From positions 22,126,796 through 22,190,795 of the forward strand of contig NC_049983.1 in assembly GCF_000003815.2 (NCBI RefSeq): 64,000 nt of DNA, in the 5' to 3' direction. Positions within the stretch are counted from its first letter, which is position 1. The number at the start of each line of letters is the position of its first letter. The notes below the pieces were generated by a model. It ran no database searches, was not told the DNA's origin, and saw only the letters and a program-made list of their open reading frames with translations. Origin of the DNA: Branchiostoma floridae. Taxonomy: Eukaryota; Chordata; Leptocardii; Amphioxiformes; Branchiostomatidae. Below are positions 45,001-49,238 of this stretch, one piece after another. Position numbers and translations under genes: made by a program.

Positions 45001-46321
45001 AGAGTCTGATCCATTAACTAGCAAGTGTGCAACAGTGTCAACAACAAGAGCCAGAGAAGTTGCATTATCCAGAAAAATAGGGCAAGTGAGCATATCTAAG
45101 CAACTACGTTGTAGTTTCTACCTTGATGTAATTTTACCACAATTGATGTACTTAAGCTACAGCACAGAGTAAAAATATGTTCATGTCAAGAATTACCACT
45201 ATTTGTGACATTATTTGACTGCCAGTACACATGTATATAGCATAGAAGCAAGCAGCTACATTGTGACCAGTCATAAAACAGCGAAAGTAGTTGAACAAGA
45301 CATAAAATACAAAATTTGAAGATTAATTACCGAATCTGGTATCTCAGGCGGGGGTGGGGAGGGCGGAATTCTTCTCAAGTTGTCAACTGTGTCCTGTTGG
45401 GCCTTAACGGCCTGTTCTTGCCTGAAAGACAAACAATTGAGGATCAATTACTTTTGCTGAGGGTTGTGATTATGCAAAATGTCTGTCCACTCATGATAAA
45501 GTTGGTATTTCTTTTTGACGATAGAATTTGCTTATTGCAACTCAGCTTTGTAACTTACCAGTAATAAGTTTAAACTGCACATACAGTGTAAAATCTCCAA
45601 ATCTCTGTACTTAAAGATACGTGTAATTTCTCATTTTGTCTGGGATCATAATCTATATTTTTCATGACAATCATGATCATTATATTTGCTAACATGGATA
45701 TATAATATACATGTACTTGAATACAAACTTTCAGATATTGTCAATTTGTCACTGACGAAAGGTAGTTGATGCTACCTAAAACGTCTGACCGTTTACAAAA
45801 TCATATCCAGTTGCTGGAGTAACAGTTACTAGTACATGTATCATGTGTTTATTACTAGCTGGATGTCTGCTTAAACCATCATCCATATACAGATATTGCT
45901 TTCCTTCTTATTCATGATAATATTGAAACAACTAGAGAGGCAAGTACTTACAGACAGAAACAACATTTCTGCTCCCAGAATTTGAACCCGTATCGTATCC
46001 ACATCACCACATCACAAACCCAGACGCTAAACCATTATGCCAAAAGGCTTAAGGCTGTTTGGTATGGTCAGTTTAGCAGTCCTTGAACTAACTGTTGCAA
46101 TATTACTGCTTGACTTACAAGATGCCCTGCAGCAGTGACTGCATCTGTTCGCTCCGTCTGTATGTCATCAGCTTGCTCTTGCTGAAGTCCCTCCCATTGG
46201 CTGTCAGGGCGGTGGAGTTTGTGGGGATGGGCGGGAGCCGGGGGACCCCGTTGACTCCGTTTCTCGAGTTGCGTGGCCTGGCGCCGTTTGTGTGTCCATT
46301 TGTACCATTCATGTGTGCCAT
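172..46321 (-). CDS. DNAH12: Axonemal inner-arm dynein heavy chain (DNAH12-like), 3' end outside window
   Basis: Single-headed inner-arm dynein heavy chain: an ATP-driven motor that walks on the adjacent doublet microtubule of motile cilia. About 55 coding exons were found by translating the minus strand between AG acceptors and GT donors; reading phase is continuous across every junction except at the N gap 32335-32434. Domains in order are N-terminal tail, linker, AAA1 (GPAGTGKT), AAA2, AAA3 (GPTGVGKS), AAA4 (GVGGSGRQS), coiled-coil stalk with microtubule-binding domain, and the start of AAA5. AAA6 and the C-terminus are beyond the left edge. The tail matches what I remember of vertebrate DNAH12 (for example [41 protein letters not shown]); DNAH3 and DNAH7 are close relatives, so the paralogue is likely but not certain. 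Sixteen or so exon borders in this gene and its neighbour have tandem copies in adjacent introns. Confidence 0.88.
1096..1440. repeat. Degenerate short tandem repeat (AAGATGCTTTGAAAAGATC type)
   Basis: About a dozen imperfect units around CAAGATGCTTTGAAAAGATCT with variable spacing, in the intron between dynein exons 1450-1597 and 779-924. No coding content. Confidence 0.7.
1450..7170 (-). CDS. DNAH12: DNAH12-like: stalk and microtubule-binding domain
   Basis: Exons 7008-7170, 5408-5488, 4924-5100, 4250-4471, 2733-2966, 2215-2363 and 1450-1597. The first antiparallel coiled-coil strand starts in [20 protein letters not shown] and runs through [15 protein letters not shown] and a long E/A/K-rich helix. 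The tip follows: [37 protein letters not shown], then [20 protein letters not shown]. The return helix ends in [20 protein letters not shown] and GLGGEKDRW. The stalk transmits ATP state to microtubule affinity. Order and phases are complete. Confidence 0.9.
3535..3995 (+). mobile_element. 3' end of a non-LTR retrotransposon (CR1/L2-like)
   Basis: A partial reverse-transcriptase polyprotein end is readable at 3664-3912: [16 protein letters not shown], then [20 protein letters not shown] and SFKERLQ. The pattern R..FP R.I.EWN.L...V.A.SL..FK..L is typical of CR1/L2/Jockey C-termini. It is followed by a tail with GGCGGTTATACCGGCTA. Strongly 5'-truncated, inserted in a dynein intron. Fragments of the same family lie at 54222-54330 and 55891-56033. 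Confidence 0.75.
4570..4790. repeat. Tandem CTCTACATAAGGACCAC repeat
   Basis: About five units of CTCTACATAAGGACCACATG with GCCTTTGATATA spacer, 40-70 bp apart, in the intron between dynein exons 4924-5100 and 4250-4471. Confidence 0.75.
5560..5840 (-). mobile_element. tRNA-derived SINE, second family
   Basis: Reverse complement begins GGCCGAGTGGGTAGAGTGTT (A box) with B box-like GAGTTCGATCCCCGGCC. The body carries GTACATTCTGCTTTCTCTGC-like and CCACTACCAGCGGACCAGCC-like segments. Relatives: 40835-41240 (+), 16478-16690 (+), 6735-6952, 17810-17905 and 23400-23620 (partial). Confidence 0.75.
5919..6070. repeat. (TA)n tracts inside a perfect palindrome
   Basis: Two TA microsatellites (5921-5950, 5999-6057). 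The second is bracketed by TTTTATTGCAT and ATGCAATAAAA, forming one perfect inverted repeat of about 80 bp. Confidence 0.85.
6265..6990. mobile_element. MITE split by two SINE insertions
   Basis: Outer parts (6268-6342, 6608-6734, 6953-6988) make a terminal-inverted-repeat element starting ACTGTAACTGCAGAAATGTT and ending in the complement AAATGCAGTTACAGTA, with GCGAA/TTCGC-rich interior. An intact relative lies at 9609-9827. A tRNA-derived SINE occupies 6343-6607 and a second SINE family fragment 6735-6952. Confidence 0.75.
6343..6607 (+). mobile_element. tRNA-derived SINE
   Basis: The head has pol III A box (TGGCGCAGTGG) and B box (GGGTTCGAATCC). A body follows with the conserved CCCTTGGGAAAGGCACTT and a (GAAC)n tail. 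ACTTCAC on both sides is a plausible target-site duplication. Related copies: 41774-41905 (+), 56190-56360 (-) and 62790-62880 (-). Confidence 0.75.
7208..7580. mobile_element. TIR element (AGGGCTCTAGCCAGC ends)
   Basis: CAGGGCTCTAGCCAGC at 7218 and its complement GCTGGCTAGAGCCCTG at 7556 flank an interior with repeated TTCCGTCA. CCTATATCA on both sides is a candidate target duplication. Confidence 0.75.
8015..12075 (-). CDS. DNAH12: DNAH12-like: AAA4 module
   Basis: Exons 11883-12075, 10402-10563, 9040-9240 and 8015-8148. The AAA4 P-loop [14 protein letters not shown] has arginine in place of the Walker lysine, as in axonemal chains generally. [20 protein letters not shown] and [19 protein letters not shown] form the Walker B side. 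[20 protein letters not shown] and [24 protein letters not shown] lead out of the module. Exon 9040-9240 has copies on both sides: donor-side copies at 8603-8930 and an acceptor-side copy at 9487-9562. Confidence 0.9.
8603..9562 (-). repeat. Copies of both borders of dynein exon 9040-9240
   Basis: Downstream of the exon, its last 100 bp or so with donor recur at about 8606-8700 and 8825-8925, in a unit of roughly 215 bp that includes intron spacer. Upstream, the exon start with acceptor recurs once at about 9487-9562. The copies encode recognisable [21 protein letters not shown]-type residues with changes (for example a lysine codon replacing Arg/Phe positions). Confidence 0.85.
9609..9827. 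mobile_element. MITE with terminal inverted repeats
   Basis: TACTGTAAATGCAGAAATGT at the left end and a complement ending CAAATGCATTTACAGTA on the right. The interior repeats ACCGCGAAxxTTAAA motifs in both orientations. About 219 bp. Confidence 0.8.
11338..11527. mobile_element. MITE with ACAGTAGAAGCC termini
   Basis: ACAGTAGAAGCCGTTTAATT on the left and its near complement AACTGGCTTCTACTGT on the right, about 190 bp, intronic. Confidence 0.75.
13155..13340. repeat. Direct repeats of TCAAAGGTCACACCTTTG type
   Basis: Seven or so AGGTCA/GGGTCA-like half-sites in 20-bp direct spacing, running up to the donor of dynein exon 13336-13514. A similar TTTGACCTGAACC cluster lies at 34035-34100, again abutting a donor. 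Confidence 0.7.
13336..18352 (-). CDS. DNAH12: DNAH12-like: AAA3 module and AAA3-AAA4 connection
   Basis: Exons 18227-18352, 17540-17728, 17019-17170, 16294-16432, 15839-16005, 15263-15455, 15077-15139, 14376-14593, 13757-13838 and 13336-13514. AAA3 regulates communication between AAA1 and the stalk. It has a canonical P-loop [13 protein letters not shown] in 16294-16432 and a Walker B-like [17 protein letters not shown] in 15839-16005, then [20 protein letters not shown]. Later motifs are [20 protein letters not shown] and [19 protein letters not shown]. All junction phases agree (several 2-nt overhangs restored exactly). The donor side of 14376-14593 has a decayed copy at about 14212-14310. 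Confidence 0.9.
14212..14310 (-). repeat. Decayed copy of dynein exon 14376-14593 donor border
   Basis: Shares AAATCTAAAGTGCCTA, an AACCATGCC-type stretch, TATACCCAGAACACCTC and adjacent bases with the donor side of the exon. It lies downstream of the exon in transcript sense and is strongly diverged. Confidence 0.65.
16478..16690 (+). mobile_element. tRNA-derived SINE, second family (diverged copy)
   Basis: GTGGGTAGAGTGTTTGCCTT head, then TTTCCCGGCCAACT and CCACTACCAGTGGACTAGCT. Intronic. Confidence 0.7.
18397..18600. mobile_element. MITE with AAACCTGT termini and GGACCAC interior
   Basis: GTCAAACCTGTCCATGGGGA on the left and ACTTGTACAGGTTTCACTGT on the right are imperfect inverted repeats. 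Interior carries GGTGGTC/GACCAC motifs. Related tandem units lie at 4570-4790. Confidence 0.65.
19544..22368 (-). CDS. DNAH12: DNAH12-like: AAA2 module
   Basis: Exons 22139-22368, 21614-21719, 21094-21220, 20411-20586 and 19544-19726. The segment opens with [20 protein letters not shown] and [14 protein letters not shown]. The AAA2 P-loop reads [12 protein letters not shown]: alanine replaces the last glycine of the usual GxxxxGK[TS], as also in vertebrate DNAH12-type chains, where AAA2 binds nucleotide without clear hydrolysis. Then come [56 protein letters not shown] and [19 protein letters not shown]. The acceptor side of 19544-19726 is copied several times at 19770-20205. Confidence 0.9.
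19770..20205 (-). repeat. Several copies of dynein exon 19544-19726 acceptor border
   Basis: The stretch encoding [10 protein letters not shown] next to its acceptor recurs at about 19775-19820, 19862-19955, 19995-20035 and 20155-20205, with the weakest trace near 20300-20345. All lie upstream of the exon in transcript sense. Spacers share the GGTTAAACACA / TTGAGAA motifs. Confidence 0.8.
22806..25592 (-). CDS. DNAH12: DNAH12-like: AAA1, main ATPase module
   Basis: Exons 25397-25592, 24858-24950, 24328-24474 and 22806-23051. AAA1 is the principal ATP hydrolysis site of dynein. The Walker [12 protein letters not shown] is in 25397-25592 after the conserved [14 protein letters not shown]. The Walker B CFDEFNRI is in 24858-24950. 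Sensor-type residues lie in [20 protein letters not shown] and [13 protein letters not shown] in 24328-24474. The following [20 protein letters not shown] and [19 protein letters not shown] complete the module. All catalytic motifs are intact, so the gene looks functional. Confidence 0.92.
24685..24845. mobile_element. Fold-back element with 40-bp inverted repeats
   Basis: TTCACACAACCAGTTAATAT on the left and ATATTAACTGGTTGTGTAAA on the right, with matching ATAGTAGACTTTT flanks. The interior holds a CTGAGGA hairpin AAAA motif (see findings). Confidence 0.7.
26007..30466 (-). CDS. DNAH12: DNAH12-like: linker region, exons 18-23
   Basis: Exons 30345-30466, 29195-29357, 28534-28653, 27312-27474, 26714-26827 and 26007-26136. 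Conserved motifs are [101 protein letters not shown] and [13 protein letters not shown]. This is the linker, the mechanical element that swings across the AAA ring during the power stroke (family knowledge). Borders of 28534-28653 and 27312-27474 have copies in the adjacent introns. Phases are consistent from the first codon of 30345-30466 onwards. Confidence 0.88.
26195..26340. repeat. Dispersed repeat shared with 62425-62560
   Basis: Shares TACCGCCCCTT(A/G)CGG, GTGACATACCCTTTCGCT and TCTAATTACAAGACGGGGAT with the intergenic copy. It starts with a (CAT)n run in the intron upstream of dynein exon 26007-26136. Confidence 0.75.
27236..27960 (-). repeat. Copies of both borders of dynein exon 27312-27474
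   Basis: Acceptor-side copies (encoding parts of [20 protein letters not shown]) at about 27567-27645, 27755-27815 and a trace near 27905-27955, all upstream. A short donor-side copy lies at about 27236-27262, downstream. One copy carries an in-frame stop, so these are not functional exons. Confidence 0.8.
28190..28400 (-). repeat. Two copies of dynein exon 28534-28653 donor border
   Basis: Sequence encoding [10 protein letters not shown] plus the GTGAGG-type donor recurs at about 28197-28240 and, more decayed, 28372-28412. Both are downstream of the exon in transcript sense. Confidence 0.75.
29953..30315. mobile_element. TIR element (AGGGCTCGAAAT ends) with TGCACC-rich interior
   Basis: CAGGGCTCGAAATTCA on the left and TATTTTGAGCCCTG on the right. 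The interior repeats GGTGCA/TGCACC hexamers in both orientations. Intronic. Confidence 0.7.
30467..32334. other. Large dynein intron sequence, no feature recognised
   Basis: Between exon 30345-30466 and the N gap. Both strands were read; no conserved dynein peptide or repeat with clear termini was found apart from short AT-rich stretches. It ends with TCACGTGACACAGG...TTTCACGTGAGAAGG, a CACGTGA-bearing inverted motif just before the gap. Confidence 0.5.
32335..32434. other. 100-N assembly gap that removes one or more dynein exons
   Basis: The frame runs intact to EIK at 33115 and restarts with VLQATAMPN at 30466. In between, family members have a segment beginning (A/E)WE(E/D)RL and continuing past VQAQW for some 45 residues. 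The bases just right of the gap (32435-32457) read the first codons of that segment (EWEERLL) after an AG, so the real exon most likely runs into the gap. I find the missing continuation nowhere in 30467-32334. Confidence 0.75.
32436..33045 (-). repeat. About five tandem copies of a dynein exon acceptor border
   Basis: Copies at about 32436-32457 (cut by the gap), 32540-32580 (internally deleted), 32645-32715, 32818-32886 and 32985-33045. Each contains an AG acceptor followed by sequence encoding variants of [20 protein letters not shown], with similar intron spacer. The copy at 32645-32715 is intact over about 23 codons but has no clear donor. The others carry substitutions or deletions. All lie upstream (transcript sense) of the presumed real exon in the gap. 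Confidence 0.75.
33115..40772 (-). CDS. DNAH12: DNAH12-like: tail helical bundle, exons 8-16
   Basis: Exons 40598-40772, 39788-39993, 38936-39136, 38163-38288, 37607-37813, 35556-35729, 34550-34753, 34101-34274 and 33115-33315. Recognisable conserved stretches are [84 protein letters not shown] and [19 protein letters not shown] lysine-rich insert (residues like [18 protein letters not shown]) sits in exon 34550-34753. Borders of 37607-37813 and 35556-35729 are copied in the neighbouring introns. All joins keep frame. Confidence 0.87.
35730..36650 (-). repeat. Array of seven extra copies of a DNAH12 exon acceptor border
   Basis: The real exon is 35556-35729. Upstream in transcript sense, copies of its 3' splice site and first 75-95 bp end at 35860, 35993, 36126, 36243, 36360, 36493 and 36627, spacing 117-134 bp. 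Each encodes variants of [19 protein letters not shown] and [10 protein letters not shown] in the gene's frame, then a GTTAGT that could act as a donor, and a spacer rich in ACAAC/GTTGT. Copies are about 90-97 percent alike by eye, so the expansion is recent. Long open frames on the opposite strand here (for example 35996-36661) are artefacts of the repeat. Confidence 0.9.
36664..36992. mobile_element. TIR element (AGGGCTCAAAAT ends) with TGCAGGT-rich interior
   Basis: GCAGGGCTCAAAATACC on the left and GATTTCGAGCCCTG on the right, interior built around GTGCAGGTAA in both orientations. Same termini as 29953-30315 but a different internal repeat. Directly abuts the exon-border array ending near 36650. 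Confidence 0.7.
37450..37905 (-). repeat. Copies of both borders of dynein exon 37607-37813
   Basis: A donor-side copy of about 87 bp at 37452-37538 (downstream) and an acceptor-side copy of about 50 bp at 37855-37905 (upstream) flank the exon itself, which lies inside this span. Each copy is about 90 percent or more identical by eye. Confidence 0.85.
40835..41240 (+). mobile_element. tRNA-derived SINE, second family (fullest copy)
   Basis: CAATGGCCGAGTGGGTAGAG (A box) and TGTGAGTTTGATCCCCGGCC (B box-like), then the long body. Inserted in the dynein intron between 42152 and 40772. Confidence 0.8.
42152..46321 (-). CDS. DNAH12: DNAH12-like: N-terminal tail, exons 1-7
   Basis: Exons 46119-46321, 45331-45421, 44703-44729 (27 bp), 44172-44361, 43453-43681, 42688-42883 and 42152-42328. 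The start ATG at 46321 directly follows an AG acceptor and begins [15 protein letters not shown], so the leader is non-coding and spliced. The low-complexity N/G-rich start gives way to a proline patch ([20 protein letters not shown]), then conserved tail motifs [32 protein letters not shown]-like residues and [11 protein letters not shown], and [13 protein letters not shown]. The tail anchors the motor to the A-tubule and binds light chains such as actin or centrin in this class (family knowledge). Phases match at every join. An extra 24-bp in-frame exon may lie at 44994-45017. Confidence 0.85.
42884..43075 (-). repeat. Three copies of dynein exon 42688-42883 acceptor border
   Basis: The exon start encoding [15 protein letters not shown] and its acceptor recurs in full or part at about 42905-42955, 42962-43022 and 43035-43075. 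All lie upstream in transcript sense. Confidence 0.8.
44994..45017 (-). CDS. Possible 24-bp microexon of the dynein gene
   Basis: Eight codons (LMDQTLIE) between an AG and a perfect GTAAGT donor on the minus strand, phase 0 on both sides, lying in the intron between exons 45331-45421 and 44703-44729. Both flanking exons are also phase 0 here, so inclusion keeps the frame. The upstream pyrimidine tract is weak and I see no counterpart in the vertebrate protein I remember. It may be an alternative exon or chance. Confidence 0.35.
45960..46055 (-). mobile_element. tRNA-like SINE head
   Basis: Minus strand shows A box-like TGGCATAATGGTTTAG and B box-like CGGGTTCAAATTCTGG at tRNA-like spacing, but no complete cloverleaf. 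In the first coding intron of the dynein gene. Confidence 0.5.
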
Positions 46322-47201
46322 CTGCATGCATGGAAATTAAACATTGTCTCATTATTGTGACAAGTCCCTATTAGTGTACAGTACACCTCCTCAAAATAAG
46401 CCCAGTCTCACAGAGAATTAGATCAGAGCGCATGTGCCCTCACAGAAATTCTAGGTGTAACAGAAAAAAGAAAACGATACCCGCCTGGATACTGTTATGC
46501 AAATTGAAACAATGGTCGATTCATGGTCACTCTAGTCTTTACATATTAGGTTGAAAACATAATCCATTTTAGAAATCTTGTCGGTTAAGGCAATAAAACA
46601 ACATATATGGGTTCCTAGTCAGATCTTTCCAGTCCACTTTTCCACTTGGCTATCTTGAATAAGATGTATAATATCATGGTTTCTTGAACATGAGTTACAA
46701 TGTGTTTTTAGGTTTAACCTAAATTTAAGGCACCCAAAGGAGATCACACCGTGTATGTAATTGTCTGCGGCATGACATTGCAATTGCTTGTGAGCAAAGG
46801 AAATCTATAATTTTATAATATTATAGCTTCAAGTAGACATTGAGAAATAACCAAGGACGTAAAAACCTGTCACTTATTACATCAGTTGAACTAGCCGACA
46901 AGTATCTAGGACACAGTAGTTGCCGCCCCCCTCCCTCCCTCGCACTTGCATGGACACATCAGTTACTCTAGTTTATCATCGAAATAACGTTCGACTGTTA
47001 ACCTTTTTCTTGTTTCTTCAATTCTACACAACATTTACAAACTGCGCAGTCGATTTTTGAATCTATTGTAGGCCAAAGGAAACACGATCTTTAATCGCCA
47101 TTTGTCACAACAAAGTAGAAAGTTGGTCAATCAGGACTAGTCACTGCGTAAAAGTCTTTTTCCAAAGGAGCTAAAAGACATAAGACATTCATACAACTTA
47201 C

Positions 47202-47260
47202 CTTGGTGGCTGTTCTATGGACTGTCTATATGATAAACTTTGGTAGGTAATCCTCGTCGA
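47202..47260 (-). other. Non-coding first exon of the dynein gene (upstream limit unresolved)
   Basis: A consensus CCAAG|GTAAGT donor on the minus strand at 47196-47201 precedes the coding exon, whose acceptor abuts the ATG at 46321. This implies a spliced leader. The transcription start cannot be read from sequence; 47260 is nominal. Confidence 0.5.
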
Positions 47261-47335
47261 CGCTTGGTCTGTCAATATATTCGCAGTTTTCTTAGTTTTT
47301 CATGTCAAGAAAAGAACTTCTTTTTCATCTCTTCG

Positions 47336-47563
47336 GCGCCATCTTTGTTTCTGTTGTTATGGCAATCCAGCGAAGCGTCCCGACGGCTGGCGGAAAAGGC
47401 CGAACACATGGCACGGAAATTACCGACATTTACCGAGCAAGCTCAGAACAGTACGCTACCTCCTATTGGTCACTTCTTCGTTAAGCCATCTAGTACAGCC
47501 AATCAGAAGAGCCAGTACAAGGACACCGATATACGCTTTGTGCCTAGTTACGGTGTGACGTCA
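47336..47563. promoter_or_regulatory. Shared divergent promoter with RFX X-box-like, CCAAT and CRE sites
   Basis: Between the leaders of the dynein gene (minus) and IQUB (plus). GTTGTTATGGCAAT at 47353-47366 fits the RFX X-box pattern RYYNYYWWRRNRAC at 13 of 14 positions. Also seen: a YY1-like GCGCCATCTT at 47336-47345, CCAAT in both orientations (ATTGG 47465-47469, CCAAT 47499-47503) and a full palindromic CRE TGACGTCA at 47556-47563. No TATA box is evident. RFX factors drive ciliary genes, so shared ciliary expression is a reasonable inference. Confidence 0.65.
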
Positions 47564-47599
47564 GCAAACAGCGGCATCACCATAACACTTTAGATACCG

Positions 47600-47693
47600 T
47601 GATTTGAGACGAGTTGAGGGGAGAAAAATATCATCTTGGGTGTCTTTGTAAAAAGAAATAGAAGGAGAACGCTGTACAGAAGACATTCAAGGG
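47600..47693 (+). other. IQUB non-coding first exon
   Basis: Ends at a GTGAGT donor (from 47694). The next exon begins with the ATG immediately after TTTTTTCCCCAG at 47993-48004. The transcription start is not determined; 47600 is nominal. Confidence 0.5.
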
Positions 47694-48004
47694 GTGAGTG
47701 AAGCTCTTCCAAGTACGAATAGTTCGTTAACTACAAATTGCGAAGTTTGAGGAGTAAGCGAACATTCAACTTGACAAAGTACAAGAAGCTGTGCTAGAGT
47801 GGGAGGGGGGCGTAAGAAAATCCAAAAACCACAAATGACAAACTAAAGCAATACGCGTTCTGATAAGAATTTTTGACATATTGGCGTGAAAGTTTACAAC
47901 TATAAGACTAATTTCTAAATGAACCCCATGCCAAACTGTCAATCTATTAATGGATATCTAGCAGAAGATTCACATCATGTTCCTTGTGCATATTTTTTCC
48001 CCAG

Positions 48005-49238
48005 ATGGCTGACCAAGAGGAGAGTGCCCCCGCTGCGGTAGGGGAGACGGAAGAAGTGCAGGCTGAACCACAGGACCAGGCTGAAGGGAAGGCTGAGGCG
48101 GAGCAAACAGACACGGAGGAGCCAGCCAAACCAGCAGGTCAGGAGACAAGAAAACCCACAGATTCAATTATAACGCACATTACAATTATGGCAGTTACAT
48201 CATTTTAAGGTCACTGATGCAGCGGCATGTTGGCAGTGCTGTGTCCTAAGTTGGATTTGTGTTGCCATTGACTTTATGATGGGAATGAAATTCAAAGTGT
48301 ACATTCAAGTGTGACTAAAACCACAACAAGAAGAAGAAGAAAATGCACAAGGCATGAAAAGATTAACTTTTATATTAATGAAATTCATTGGGCACTTTGC
48401 CAACATCATGTGTGGCAGCTTCAGTGAGATAATGAGTAAAGATAAAAAATTAAATTTTCTTCACATTCAGAAGCCCCTGCAGCAGAAGATGGGGCAGAGA
48501 CAAAGGCAGAAGCAGCAGACGACACAGCACAGGAACAGCCAGCAGAGACAGCTGCAGCAGAGACAGCTGCAGCAGAGACGGCAGCAGAGCAGACAGGAGA
48601 GTCCACAGCAGAACCAGCTGACACCACAGCTGAGGAAACAGCTGCAGAGGAACCACCTGCTCCTGAGGGTATGTACATTTTGTACAGTACTAGTTTGTTC
48701 AGTAGGTCTGTTTTGGATGTTCAATGTCTTGCCTACAAAAATGTCCTCACACATTGTAACACTAGTTCACCTTTTTCCATATATCTATTGTTTTGAATAC
48801 AGGGTATTTAGGGAAAAGTCAGAGGTCTGTGATTTATTTTGAAATATTCTAAGTAAACGACTTGCGTTACCCCACGGATAAAGGTGAAACAGCTTTACAA
48901 TATATATCAATTAAGACTATATACATAAACTTCCATTACCATTTTTTTTTTTTACAAAGGACTCTTAAAGAGGGACTAAATGTCAAGCTTTTTGATGTAC
49001 ATTCCATACATGTCATGTATTCAATGTTTCCCTCTCGTTGCAAATACAGAAGAAGTGAAGCAACCGCCGAAGGTGGAGCCCACCCCCACCCCCGAGCCAG
49101 GACAGGTCCCCAACGTCCCCACCCCCTCCAGGGAGAACATCTCCATGGCAACGGTCCCCACGGCCGAGATCCATCATGTGGACCCCCACGCTGTCTCGCC
49201 TGTTCCCTTGGCAACAAGCGCTGATGCTACAGCCACAG
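48005..49238 (+). CDS. IQUB: IQUB: low-complexity acidic N-terminal region
   Basis: Exons 48005-48137, 48471-48668 and 49050-49238, all ending one base into a codon. The protein is rich in A, E, T and P ([17 protein letters not shown]; then repeated AETAA units coded by a 15-bp GCAGAGACAGCTGCA-type repeat at about 48540-48590; then [16 protein letters not shown]). It looks disordered and is probably length-variable. Chosen start: the ATG directly after the acceptor; the same-frame upstream ATG at 47984 would fall in the intron. Confidence 0.8.
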
